Source of the DNA: Streptomyces sp. YIM 130001
Lineage (GTDB): Bacteria > Actinomycetota > Actinomycetes > Streptomycetales > Streptomycetaceae
Length of the DNA: 64,000 bases
Direction of reading: 5' to 3'
Assembly: GCF_003574445.1 (NCBI RefSeq)
Contig: NZ_KZ984562.1
Location: 83,013-147,012 of the forward strand
In this document: positions 26,001-34,628 of the stretch, piece after piece
Layout: every line of letters starts with the position of its first letter
Numbering within the stretch: position 1 is the stretch's first letter
Made by a program: the position numbers and the translations under genes
The notes under the pieces: generated by a model
The model's input: the letters and a program-made list of their open reading frames with translations, nothing else
What the model was told of the DNA's origin: nothing
The model's database searches: none

Positions 26001-28469
26001 TCACGAGCCTGCGAGCCGGGCCGCGAGATAGCGCGCCGTGGCGCTGCGGCGGGCCTTCGCGACCTTGGCCGGCGGGCCCGCCGCGACTACTCGCCCGCCG
26101 GTGTCGCCGCCGCCCGGTCCGAGGTCGATGACCCAGTCGGCGGTGGTGATCGTGTCCAGGTCGTGCTCGACGAGGACGACCGTGTTGCCCGCGTCGACGA
26201 GGCGGTGCAGCTGCCGCAGCAGCAGTGCGACGTCCGAGGGGTGCAGGCCCGCCGTCGGTTCGTCGAGCAGGTAGAGCGCGTGGCCGCGGCGGGCCCGCTG
26301 CAGTTCGGTGGCCAGTTTGATGCGTTGTGCCTCACCGCCGCTGAGCTCCGTTGCGGGCTGCCCCAGCCGCAGGTATCCCAGTCCCACCTCGCGCAACGTC
26401 TCCAGACTGCGGGCGGCGGCCGGGACGGCGGACAGGAACTCGGCGGCGGCGTCGACGGACAGCGCCAGTACGTCCGCGATGTTCTTGCCGCGGTAGGTGA
26501 CTTCCAGCGTTTCGGCGTTGTACCGCGCGCCCTGGCAGGTCGGGCAGGGTGCATAGGTACCGGGCAGGAACAGCAGTTCCACCGCGACGAATCCTTCGCC
26601 CTGGCAGGTCTCGCACCGCCCTTCGGGCACGTTGAAGGAGAACCGGCCGGCCGTGTAGCCGCGCGCCCTGGCCTCGTCCGTCGCCGCGTACAGCTTGCGC
26701 ACCGCGTCGAACATCCCCGTGTACGTGGCCAGATTGGACCGGGGAGTACGCCCGATGGGCCGCTGGTCGACCAGGACCAGCCGGTCGAACGACTCGACCC
26801 CCGAAGCGTCCTGAACATCGACCTCCAGTCGCGCCTCGCCCGTCTCCTCGGGGGCGAGTCCGAGGTGGCCTCGGACGACCTCGGCGAGTACCTGCGTGAC
26901 CAGCGTCGACTTCCCGGAACCCGACACGCCCGTCACCGCCGTCAGGACGCACAGCGGTACGTCCACGGACACGTCGTGCAGATTGTGGCGGGACACGCCG
27001 CTCAGGTGCAGCCAGCCGTGCGGTGTGCGCGGCCGGTGTTCGAGCGGCTCGGCGCGCCCGAACAGATACTGGCTCGTGGCCGACTCCTCCACCTGCTCCA
27101 GACCGGCGACAGGGCCGCTGTACAGCACGCGGCCACCGCCCTCACCCGCGCCGGGGCCGATGTCGACCACCCAGTCCGCCCGCCGTACGACGTCCATGTC
27201 GTGCTCCACGACGAACAGCGAATTGCCCGCCGCTTTGAGGCGCTCCAGCACCTGCAGCAGCGGTTCCGCGTCGGCCGGGTGCAGGCCCGCGGAGGGTTCG
27301 TCGAGGACGTAGACGACGCCGAACAGCCCCGAGCGCAGTTGTGTGGCGATCCGCAGGCGCTGCGCCTCGCCGGGCGACAGGGTCGTCGAGCGGCGCCCGA
27401 GGCTGAGATATCCGAGGCCCAGGTCGAGCAGTACGTCGACCCGCGCGATCAGATCGCCGCAGATCCGGACCGCGACCTCGGTCGTCTCCCCGGACCGGGC
27501 CGTGGAAGTGGTGGCGTCGGCCTCGGACCGCTCCGCGGCTGGTCGCAGCAGCGCCGCGACCTCGGTCAGCGGCATCGCGTTGACTTCAGCGATGGAACGT
27601 CCGGCGAAGGTCACGGCGAGCGCCTCGGGCAGCAGTCCGCTGCCGTGGCACTCGGGGCAGGGCACGCTCCTGACGAACCGGAGCGCCCGTTCGCGCATCT
27701 TCTCGCTCTTGGAGTCGGCAAGGACGTGCATGATGTGCTTGCGGGCGCTCCAGAACGTGCCCTGGTAGCCGTAGTCGACGCGGTCCTCCTCCGGCTCGAT
27801 GTAGACGGAGGGCTGCTCGTGGGTGTACAGGAGCCAATCCCGGTCCTTCTTCCTGAGCCTGCGCCACGGCCGGTCGATGTCGATGCCCAGGCCGCTCACG
27901 ACGCTGCGCAGGTTGGCGCCCTGCCAGGCCCCGGGCCAGGCGGCGATCGCGCCCTCGCGGATGCTCAGCGAGGGGTCCGGGACGAGCAGTTCCTCGGCGA
28001 CATCGTGGACGACACCCAGTCCGTGGCAATGCGGGCAGGCACCCGCTGCGGTGTTGGGTGAGAACGACTCGGCCTCCAGCCGCGCGGCCCGGGGCGGATA
28101 GGTACCGGCACGGGAGTACAGCATGCGCAGCAGGTTGGACAACGTGGTGATCGTGCCCACCGTCGATCGGGAGCTGGGCGACCCGCGTCGCTGCTGCAGG
28201 GCCACCGCCGGCGGCAGTCCGGTGATCTCCTGCACATGCGGTGCACCGACCTGCTGCAACAGCCTCCGGGCATACGGCGCCACAGACTCGAAGTAGCGCC
28301 GCTGCGCCTCCGCGTAGAGCGTGCCGAACGCGAGCGAGGACTTGCCGGAGCCGGAGACGCCCGTGAAGGCGACCATCGCGTCCCGCGGAACATCGACATC
28401 GATGTTCCGCAGGTTGTTCTCACTGGCACCCCGGACATGTACGAAGGGGTCGATCGCGTCCTCGTCCAC
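26001..28469 (-). CDS. UvrA paralogue (excinuclease-type ABC ATPase, short form)
   Basis: An 822-residue UvrA-like double ABC ATPase. It has two Walker A motifs (GVSGSGKSS at residues 37-44 and GVSGSGKST), two signature motifs (LSPGEAQRLR and LSGGEAQRIK), and zinc-finger Cys pairs CPHCHGLG, CPECHGSG and CETCQGEG. It is about 120 residues shorter than true UvrA and seems to lack the UvrB-binding insertion, which places it with the UvrA2/drug-resistance type that acts without classical excision. Resistance to DNA-binding drugs is a possible role. GTG 28469 has AGGAAGG directly in front, unusually close. No uvrB or uvrC lies nearby. Confidence 0.85.
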   Translation of the reverse strand: MDEDAIDPFVHVRGASENNLRNIDVDVPRDAMVAFTGVSGSGKSSLAFGTLYAEAQRRYFESVAPYARRLLQQVGAPHVQEITGLPPAVALQQRRGSPSSRSTVGTITTLSNLLRMLYSRAGTYPPRAARLEAESFSPNTAAGACPHCHGLGVVHDVAEELLVPDPSLSIREGAIAAWPGAWQGANLRSVVSGLGIDIDRPWRRLRKKDRDWLLYTHEQPSVYIEPEEDRVDYGYQGTFWSARKHIMHVLADSKSEKMRERALRFVRSVPCPECHGSGLLPEALAVTFAGRSIAEVNAMPLTEVAALLRPAAERSEADATTSTARSGETTEVAVRICGDLIARVDVLLDLGLGYLSLGRRSTTLSPGEAQRLRIATQLRSGLFGVVYVLDEPSAGLHPADAEPLLQVLERLKAAGNSLFVVEHDMDVVRRADWVVDIGPGAGEGGGRVLYSGPVAGLEQVEESATSQYLFGRAEPLEHRPRTPHGWLHLSGVSRHNLHDVSVDVPLCVLTAVTGVSGSGKSTLVTQVLAEVVRGHLGLAPEETGEARLEVDVQDASGVESFDRLVLVDQRPIGRTPRSNLATYTGMFDAVRKLYAATDEARARGYTAGRFSFNVPEGRCETCQGEGFVAVELLFLPGTYAPCPTCQGARYNAETLEVTYRGKNIADVLALSVDAAAEFLSAVPAAARSLETLREVGLGYLRLGQPATELSGGEAQRIKLATELQRARRGHALYLLDEPTAGLHPSDVALLLRQLHRLVDAGNTVVLVEHDLDTITTADWVIDLGPGGGDTGGRVVAAGPPAKVAKARRSATARYLAARLAGS

Positions 28470-28801
28470 CCTTCCTGAGTACCTGATCGCGCCGGGAACC
28501 GCGCGGCAGGCACCTTCGGGCCTCGGTCACCCGAGCGCCCGAATCGCTGTTCCGAGTCTGCCGATGCCTGACGACGTGCAGCGAGCACGATCAGTCCGTC
28601 CGGGTCAGAGCTCCGGACGGGTGGCCGGTGGCGCGGTATGCGGTTCGGGCGTGAGCGGGTGTTCGGGGTGCCGGAGGAGTCCTGGCCGCATCACCTGTAC
28701 CTGTCGGCGCGAGCCGGACACTCGCGTGGCGACGGTGCCATCCCGGGGGCATCCTGTGGACACCTGCGTTCGCGGGAAGAGCCGACCAGAAGGGTCCTGC
28801 C
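28470..28801. other. Divergent intergenic region with hairpin
   Basis: A 332-bp gap between the divergent UvrA-like and membrane-protein genes. It contains an 8-bp inverted repeat CCGTCCGG/CCGGACGG (28596-28603, 28613-28620) with a 9-base loop, near its middle. This could be an operator or a terminator remnant. No coding frame is convincing. Confidence 0.4.
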
Positions 28802-29923
28802 ATGGCGGCGGCATCGCAGGGCGTTACGAACGTGGTTCTCCTCGCGGACCCGGATGCCCCGACGGAGATCGCGCAGCGCATGGCCCGGATGCTTCCTGAT
28901 CGGCTCGCCGGCAAATCAGGCCAGGGGCGACGGTTCGACGTCAGAGTGGTCAGCGAGCCCTTCACCGCAGGAACCGAGGACCCACTCACCTTGATGAGCC
29001 GGGTCATCGACCGCGGAAGTGCCGAGAACTGGGACATCGTCGTGGCCCTCACCGACCTTCCGCTGCACTCCCACAGGCGCAAGCTCGTCGTGGATCTGAA
29101 TCACGAACACGGCGTTGCGCTGCTGTCTCTTCCGTCCTTGGGGGGCTGGCGGCTGCAGAAGAAGGCGCGGCGGGCCGTGGAAGAGGCCGTGCTCAGCTTG
29201 GCAAGCCCGAGGGCCCACGGGGTTGAGGGAGCTTTGCGAAGCCAGCCACCGCTGGAGCCTTTCGATGGTCCTCTCGCACCTGTCCGCCGGGGCCCGGTCG
29301 ATGAGGAGGAACCCGTCGATCTGCGCTACGTCACCGGCGGCCCGCGCGGATACCTCAGAGTGCTCGTGGGTATGGTCCGCGCCAACCGGCCGTGGCGGCT
29401 GGTGCCGGGGCTGTCCAAGGCCCTGGCGGCCGCACTCGCCACAGGAGCCATCGCCACCGTGAACTCCACCGTCTGGAGCCTGGCCGCGTCCCTGAGCACG
29501 CCACGCCTCGTGATCGCCATGGTCGGTTCCGTTGGACTCATGATCGGCTGGTTGATCGTAGACGCGAATCTGTGGCATCGAACAGGGCGAGGCTCGCCGG
29601 AGGAGAAACAGAAAGCCCGGCTCTACAACACCTCAACCGTCCTGACCGTGGGGATCGGGGTGCTCGTCTGCTACGTGGGTCTGCTGGTTATCAACTTGCT
29701 GTGGGCGCTGTTCATCCTCAACGACCAGGTGTTCGCCTCCATGACCCGGAACCCGCTTCACGCGACGGAGTACTGGACGCTGTCTTGGTTCGTAGCCTCG
29801 GTCGCCACGGTGGGCGGCGCACTGGGATCGGGCCTTGAAAGCGACGAAGCGATCCGGGCAGCCGCGTACCCCAAACGTGAGCAGGAACGTCGCCGCGCCC
29901 TGCGGGACGACCGCGGCGACTAG
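28802..29923 (+). CDS. Membrane protein of unknown function with soluble N-terminal domain
   Basis: A 373-residue protein. Residues 1-130 form a soluble alpha/beta-looking part (VVLLADPDAPTEIAQRMARMLP, then WDIVVALTDLPLHSHRRK). Residues about 195-345 hold about four to five membrane helices. The C-terminus is basic (KREQERRRALRDDRGD) and presumably cytoplasmic. The ATG at 28802 follows AGAAGGGTCC. No catalytic motif was recognised. It stands alone, divergent from the UvrA-like gene. Confidence 0.75.
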   Translation: MAAASQGVTNVVLLADPDAPTEIAQRMARMLPDRLAGKSGQGRRFDVRVVSEPFTAGTEDPLTLMSRVIDRGSAENWDIVVALTDLPLHSHRRKLVVDLNHEHGVALLSLPSLGGWRLQKKARRAVEEAVLSLASPRAHGVEGALRSQPPLEPFDGPLAPVRRGPVDEEEPVDLRYVTGGPRGYLRVLVGMVRANRPWRLVPGLSKALAAALATGAIATVNSTVWSLAASLSTPRLVIAMVGSVGLMIGWLIVDANLWHRTGRGSPEEKQKARLYNTSTVLTVGIGVLVCYVGLLVINLLWALFILNDQVFASMTRNPLHATEYWTLSWFVASVATVGGALGSGLESDEAIRAAAYPKREQERRRALRDDRGD

Positions 29924-30015
29924 GCAGATTGACGGGCCCCCGCATACGCCGAATCCATCGGCGCCCAGACGAACTGAGGCCGCGACGTCGAGGGCCGGAT
30001 TATTGAGCGGACCAG

Positions 30016-30045
30016 AATGGCCGCGACCCGCACCCGCGGGCCATT
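30016..30045 (+). terminator. Inverted repeat, possible terminator
   Basis: AATGGCC (30016-30022) pairs with GGCCATT (30039-30045), extended by GCG/CGC across one bulge. It lies 93 bp after the stop of the membrane protein gene and has no U-tract. Confidence 0.35.
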
Positions 30046-30156
30046 CGAGGGAGCAGCACGTTTCGTCACTGTCCGTAAGGGTGAAGGAGGGGTGCGGCTC
30101 GGGCTCGTCGGGCAGGCACAGCCACGGCAACGTTCCCCCAGTAGAAAGATCTGTCG

Positions 30157-30500
30157 ATGCGTTTTCGTTCCGCCCTGGCCGCCGCTCTCGGCGTCGGCGT
30201 CCTCCTCATCACCACCCCGCCTCGGCGTCGGCCGCCACCGGGCAGTTCCGCTACGACTACACGACCGTGGAGGGATACGAGGCCTCGGGCTTCCTCAACA
30301 GCCCGCCCAGCGGCCAGTGTCTGAACCTTCCTGGTGTCGGCGAGGACAACCCACGGCCCGCCCACTCGCCCAAGAACCGCACAGATGCCTGGGCGACCGT
30401 CTTCACCGGCACCGACTGCGAGGGCGATTCCTTCCCCCTGCGACCCCACACCGGCGGTGCTTCGGAGCGGCTCAAGGTCCGCTCCGTCGTCTTCAACTGA
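30157..30500 (+). pseudogene. Small secreted protein, frameshifted in the signal peptide
   Basis: ATG 30157 starts a good signal peptide (MRFRSALAAALGVGVLLITTP). The rest of the protein is in the next frame: SASAATGQFRYDYTTVEGY, then a small domain with two Cys (GQCLNLPG and GTDCEGDSF) ending ERLKVRSVVFN. A one-base change in the C-rich run near 30214-30220 would join them into a secreted protein of about 114 residues. The mature domain resembles small beta/gamma-crystallin-like or inhibitor-like secreted proteins. It is either a decayed gene or a sequencing error. Confidence 0.6.
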
Positions 30501-30522
30501 CCCTGCAGCGCCGGGGCGCGGT

Positions 30523-31647
30523 TCACCGCATAAGTGCTTTACCGCGCTCAGCCCTACGGCGGAGGCCTGGGCGGGGCCTGGTGCCGGTGGCAGGGCCGCC
30601 ACCGGCACCAGAGGTCCGGGCCCTCCGGGGACCCGGGCCTGTCCCGCACACCCATACGGCGCGGTCTGCCGCAGGCCCTATCCAGCGCGGCACCGGGCCT
30701 GGTGCTCGGCGAAGTCTGCCGAAGTCGGGTGGAGCGGGGCGGGCGCTGCCGGTGCGTCCTGGCCTCAGGCCCGAGTGCCCGCTTGGCGCACTTTCGGTCG
30801 ATGGGCCGGTCGGCCACTCCTCCTTCTTCTCCCAGGAAGCACCCCCTGCATCCTCCGCTTCCAGGAGGCCTACGCCGAGGCCGCGCAGGCGCCCCCACCG
30901 GGCCCAGGGCCCCCGGTGCGGAACGGCTGCCGGGGGACCCGCCCCCCCCCGGCCGGGGTCAGGACTGCGGCAGGGCCCCCTGCTCACACACCGCCAGAGC
31001 TTGACGTTGTTGTTCTGCGAGTAGCCGCGCAGCACGTTGAACGCCTCGTTCTCGGCGATACGGCGTCTCGCCATCAGGATGCCCATGGCCTCACCGATCA
31101 CATGCCGGGTGGTCACGGCCTCCGCCAACTGGGCGTGGTTGCGGGCGCTGGACAGGGCGATGGCGGCGTGGGAGGCGAGCACCCACCCGGCTGTCTCGCT
31201 GGTCTCGGTGAACCGGCCCGGGAGCCGCGAGTAGAGGTTCAGGGCACCGAGGTTCTCCTCGTCGGTGAACAGCAGGAAGCCCATCATGCTGCCGATGCCC
31301 AGCTCGGCCGCCCGAGGGGCGAAAGCGGGCCATCGCTGCTGAAGGGTGGTCATGTCGGGGATCCGGAAGACCCGCTCCCCGTCCCGGCGGCGGGCCGCGT
31401 CGAAACACGGCCCCTCCTTCAGGCGCTCCTGCAACCGATGGCTCTCCTCGGCCAACGCCCCGGTCGCCGCCAGCGTCTGCACCTTGTCGCCGCGCAGGAT
31501 CAGGATCCCGGCCGCGTCGCATCCCTCGACCAGCTCCGTCGCCGACCCGGCGATCCGCTCCAGCGTCCCGGCCAGCGACTCCTGCTCCAGCAAGTCATGC
31601 GCCATCGCCGCTATCTGCTGCGCGAAACGCTGCCAGTCCATACCCAT
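30523..31647 (-). CDS. GAF-ANTAR regulator with probable C-terminal frameshift
   Basis: GAF sensor domain (about residues 15-165) plus ANTAR RNA-binding output (about 165-215: TTRHVIGEAMGILMARRRI, then NVLRGYSQNNNVKL). ANTAR proteins act as transcription antiterminators. After NNVKL the frame runs into about 160 residues of low-quality Pro/Arg/Gly sequence to 30523. In another frame the DNA continues AVCEQGALPQS and stops at 30959, which is a normal ANTAR end. The gene thus seems to have lost one base near 30996; the original product would be about 229 residues. GGAGG lies ten bases before ATG 31647; ATG 31641 is also possible. Confidence 0.7.
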   Translation of the reverse strand: MGMDWQRFAQQIAAMAHDLLEQESLAGTLERIAGSATELVEGCDAAGILILRGDKVQTLAATGALAEESHRLQERLKEGPCFDAARRRDGERVFRIPDMTTLQQRWPAFAPRAAELGIGSMMGFLLFTDEENLGALNLYSRLPGRFTETSETAGWVLASHAAIALSSARNHAQLAEAVTTRHVIGEAMGILMARRRIAENEAFNVLRGYSQNNNVKLWRCVSRGPCRSPDPGRGGAGPPAAVPHRGPWARWGRLRGLGVGLLEAEDAGGASWEKKEEWPTGPSTESAPSGHSGLRPGRTGSARPAPPDFGRLRRAPGPVPRWIGPAADRAVWVCGTGPGPRRARTSGAGGGPATGTRPRPGLRRRAERGKALMR

Positions 31648-31784
31648 CCCGACCCAGCCTCCTGCAAGACCCGGTCCTTGTGTCTACCACCAGCTATCTG
31701 CCCCGAGCTCCACTACTCACGCGAGTGCTCTCGGCCACAACCACCCCCACCGAACTACCCCAAGCCCTCGCGCACCTCGCTGAG

Positions 31785-32156
31785 TTACTGCCGGTTGAAC
31801 ACGCGGTCCGGGCGGCACACCGCGCACGGCTGCGCACCACCAGCCAGCTCGGTGACGGCGGGCACGCTCCGCACTGACCGCCACCAACGACCGGCCCCGG
31901 GCCCAGCAGTCACCTCGGTGCACCTCGGTGGTGGGGGCCCCGATACCGGCCTCCGCCAGGCCCCATTCCGGTGTACGGGCATGGCCCGGCCCGGCGGCGG
32001 GCCGCGACGGAGGCGCGGCCGTGGGCGCCGGGGGCTGCTGCTGGGCCTGCTGCCGCTCGACGGCCGCGATCCGAGCACGGATAGCGTAAGGTAGCGGGCC
32101 GCCCATATCTCCAGGATCCGCACACACGAAAGGTCAGGGGGCAGGTCGTCGCCCAT
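31785..32156 (-). pseudogene. DUF6233-type protein with two frameshifts
   Basis: The N-terminus MGDDLPPDLSCVRILEIW and the C-terminus GGAQPCAVCRPDRVFNRQ are in one frame; the middle (RARIAAVERQQAQQQ, then PEWGLAEAGIGAPTTEVHRGDCW) is in another. Together they give the complete pattern of a small Streptomyces family, as I recall it: an acidic start, an ERQ-rich helix, a VH-GDC strand and a terminal C-x-x-C-RPD. Two compensating indels are needed. It overlaps the end of the HTH gene by 23 bases, as in an operon. Confidence 0.6.
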
Positions 32157-32439
32157 ACCCGTCCGCTCCCACGCCGGGCCCCCGGCTCCGCAGGCCCGGC
32201 CGTCGTGCGGGCGGCTCCTTGACCAGGACGCACGTGCTCCAGTCCCGGCCGGTCCGGGAGATCAGGCCCCGTGCTTCGAGCCGGCCGAGCTGGTGGGCCA
32301 CGGAACTGGTGCTGGCAAGACCGACCCGGGCACCGATCTCCCTCACCGTGGGCCCGTGTCCGTGCTCGGTGAGCCACACCCGGCTCACCGCCAGGACCGC
32401 TTCCTGCCGGGCGGTAAGGAGGCGGAGCTCCCGGCTCAC
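32134..32439 (-). CDS. LexA-type winged-helix DNA-binding protein without protease domain
   Basis: A 101-residue product from GTG 32439. Residues 5-65 match the LexA N-terminal DNA-binding domain: LTARQEAVLAVSRVWLTEHGHGPTVREIG, then LASTSSVAHQLGRLEARGLI. The S24 autoprotease domain of true LexA is absent, so this is a stand-alone regulator of unknown target. The GTG overlaps the TGA of the upstream small frame, suggesting translational coupling. Open frame extends to 32577, but those extra residues belong better to the upstream broken gene. Confidence 0.65.
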   Translation of the reverse strand: MSRELRLLTARQEAVLAVSRVWLTEHGHGPTVREIGARVGLASTSSVAHQLGRLEARGLISRTGRDWSTCVLVKEPPARRPGLRSRGPGVGADGYGRRPAP

Positions 32440-32559
32440 GCCGCGTCCGCCGGCCGATCCCCGGCCGTCATCCGGCGCAGCTCCACCCGCGCCGCCCCCT
32501 GCCCCGTCAGATCGAGCATCCACCAGGTAGCCGGCCAGCACCACGAATCTCAGCGGCAC
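32436..32559 (-). pseudogene. Small conserved-looking protein, frameshifted
   Basis: From GTG 32559 the translation reads PLRFVVLAGYLVDA, and after a one-base shift near 32505 it continues DLTGQGAARVELRRMTAGD to a TGA that overlaps the start of the HTH gene. The length of 124 bp is not a multiple of three. The joined product would be about 40 residues. Confidence 0.45.
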
Positions 32560-32589
32560 TTTGCGGACGCCAGCCACGCGACGCCGGGA

Positions 32590-33357
32590 TCAGAGCTTGT
32601 ACCCGCCGCTTGCTTCGATGATCTGGGCGGTGACCCAGCGGCTCTCGTCGGAGGCGAGGAAGGCCACGACGGAGGCGATGTCGGTGACTTCGCCGAAGCG
32701 CCCCAGGGCGGTGTCGGCCTCGATCGCGGTTGTCATCTCGGTGTTCTCGCGGACGGCTGCGTTCATGTCGGTGCGTACCCAGCCGGGGGCGACGGCGTTC
32801 ACAGTGATGCCCCGGGGGCCGAGCTCCATCGCGAGGGCGTGGGTGAGGTTGTTGATGCTGGCCTTGGCCATGGAGTAGACGGGGACGGCTTGCATCGGTC
32901 GCGTGGCGGCGCCGGAGGAGACGTTGATGATCCGTCCGCCGTCCGCGATGCGGCTCAGCGCTGACTGGACGATGAAGAAGGGGGCGCGGGCGTGGACGGC
33001 GAACATGGTGTCCCAGCTGTCCGGTGTGGCGTCCGCGAGGCTGCCCCAGCCCGAGTTTCCTGCGTTGTTGATGAGCAGGTCGAGGGTCCGGGTTCCCGTG
33101 CGCTGCAAGAAGTCGTCGTCGAGACGGTTGAACAGGTGGGGGATGGACTCCGCGTCGGCCAGGTCAGCGTGGAGCGCGAAAGCGTTCCCGCCGGCCTTCT
33201 CGATCGTGGCGACCGTCTCTTCGGCACCGTCCTTGCTGGCGTTGTAGGTGAGCGCGACGAGCGCGCCTTCCTGCGCGAGGCGCTCGGCGATCTAGCGCCC
33301 GATTCCGCGCGAGCCTCCGGTGACGAGGGCGGTCTTTCCGGTGAGCGACTTCGACAT
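32590..33357 (-). pseudogene. Short-chain dehydrogenase/reductase with in-frame amber codon
   Basis: The reading frame from ATG 33357 to 32590 is 256 codons and encodes a classical SDR: TALVTGGSRGIGR, NNAGNSGWGS, the catalytic Ser in INVSSGAA, YSMAK (Tyr-x-x-x-Lys) and a normal C-terminus ASGGYKL. Codon 22, directly after the TGGSRGIGR cofactor motif, is TAG (33292-33294). A start after it would lose the NAD(P)-binding glycine motif, so activity is unlikely unless the stop is read through or is a sequence error. The remaining frame is intact. It lies in the broken-gene stretch of the element. Confidence 0.75.
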
Positions 33358-33685
33358 GGGTAGTTCCTTACCGAGAAGGGGATTTGTTCGGTCGTTCGCG
33401 TGCTGCGCCATGCTTCAGCCGTCTGGGCAGCGAGCACTGCGGGCAGGGACTGAGTTGAGGGCCGTCCGGGTCCGGGCACTCTGTCCAGGTGGCCCGCTTT
33501 CTTCACTGTGCGGGATGTGGGCCGGCGCATTCCATAACGTGAAGTCCGGGAAACTTCATTGATCGTCCAGAAAGGAGGCGGCGGTAGGCGCCGCCCCCTC
33601 GGGCGACCCGGGCGTGGATAGGCTGCGGCGCAGCGGGGTGGGTCGCCCGAGGCTCGTTCCGCGGACGGGCTTTCCCCGGTTGGTC
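33358..33685. promoter_or_regulatory. Region upstream of the SDR gene with motif shared with the AraC locus
   Basis: This gene-free stretch contains GAAACTT-N5-ATCGTCCAG at 33550-33572. The same arrangement is found at 34652-34674, next to the AraC-hydrolase start sites, in the same orientation. A small TGAAGT/ACTTCA repeat (33540-33545, 33553-33558) overlaps it. It is a candidate AraC-family operator controlling the leftward SDR gene. Confidence 0.5.
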
Positions 33686-34600
33686 TCAGTTGCCGCGGCG
33701 CTCACTCTCGCGGGCGTCGAGCCACGTGATGACCTCGCGGTTGAACACGTCGGGGGCGTTGCGGGCGATGAAGTGCCCGGCGCCGCCGATGCGCTTGAGG
33801 GTGAAGGGGCCCTTGATGAACTCCCGGCCGGTGATCAGCTGCTCCGGGCCGATGTAGGGGTCGTTCATGGAGTAGAGCTGGAGGACGGGCACGCTCACGT
33901 CGAGCAGCGGCTCGGCCTTGGGGGCGTGGTCGGGGTGGACGGTCGCGTGGTACCAGTTGAGCCAGCTGGCGTTCAGGCCGTTGGGCCGTTCCCAGTCGGC
34001 GATGATGTGCTCCATGTCGGGGTGCCAGTCGAAGAACTCCCGGGCCAGTGCCCAGTCGTTTGCGCGAAGCGCTTCTTCCGCGGCCTCAAACTGGAAGTAG
34101 GACATGTACCAGGACCGCTTGCGCTGGTCGAGGGCCGGGTCGATGAAGAAGCCGTTGAGGTGACTGACGTTCTCCGAGATGAGCCCGAGGACCCGCTCGG
34201 GGTTGAGGGCCGCGAGCATCCACAGCGGGAGGCTTCCGCGGTCGCCGCCCTCTACGTAGAACGTGTCGATGCCCAGGGCGTCGACGACCGCCAGGGCGCG
34301 CTCGTAGTCGTGGTGGCCCGCGTACAGCTCGACGTTTTCGGGGCGGTCGGATCCGCCGGCACCCAGGTGCTCCGGGATGACGACGCGGTATCCGGCCTGC
34401 ACGAGCGCGGGTACGTTGAAGCGGAATTCGAGGGAGTTGTGCGGGGCGCCGTGGAACATCACCAGGGTCGGCGCGTCTGTCGGCCCCTCGTCGTACACCC
34501 GCAGCTGGTGGTCGAGCGCATCGATCATCTTGTAGTTCTTGGCAGGCAGGGCGTCTGTGGTGGGGGTGCCGGTTGCGGGCACCGTCTGTGCGTTGCTCAT
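33686..34600 (-). CDS. Alpha/beta hydrolase, epoxide hydrolase / haloalkane dehalogenase type
   Basis: A 304-residue hydrolase. The oxyanion motif is HGAPHNS near residue 50, and the nucleophile position in VEGGDRGS is Asp120, not Ser; this is the mark of the epoxide hydrolase/dehalogenase branch. The catalytic His is in GGAGHFIARNAP near residue 282. The long cap domain (residues about 140-225) is Trp/Tyr-rich. It has no signal peptide. Start ATG 34600 lies only 28 bp from the start of the divergent AraC gene, so the two promoters must overlap coding sequence and the AraC protein is the likely regulator. Confidence 0.85.
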   Translation of the reverse strand: MSNAQTVPATGTPTTDALPAKNYKMIDALDHQLRVYDEGPTDAPTLVMFHGAPHNSLEFRFNVPALVQAGYRVVIPEHLGAGGSDRPENVELYAGHHDYERALAVVDALGIDTFYVEGGDRGSLPLWMLAALNPERVLGLISENVSHLNGFFIDPALDQRKRSWYMSYFQFEAAEEALRANDWALAREFFDWHPDMEHIIADWERPNGLNASWLNWYHATVHPDHAPKAEPLLDVSVPVLQLYSMNDPYIGPEQLITGREFIKGPFTLKRIGGAGHFIARNAPDVFNREVITWLDARESERRGN

Positions 34601-34628
34601 GGGCTTAACCGTAGGAGCACCCGCGCGT

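Noticed and set aside
31680..31877. Plus-strand 65-codon frame between the GAF-ANTAR gene and the DUF6233-type remnant
   Set aside because: Codon third positions are not biased and no family pattern is seen.
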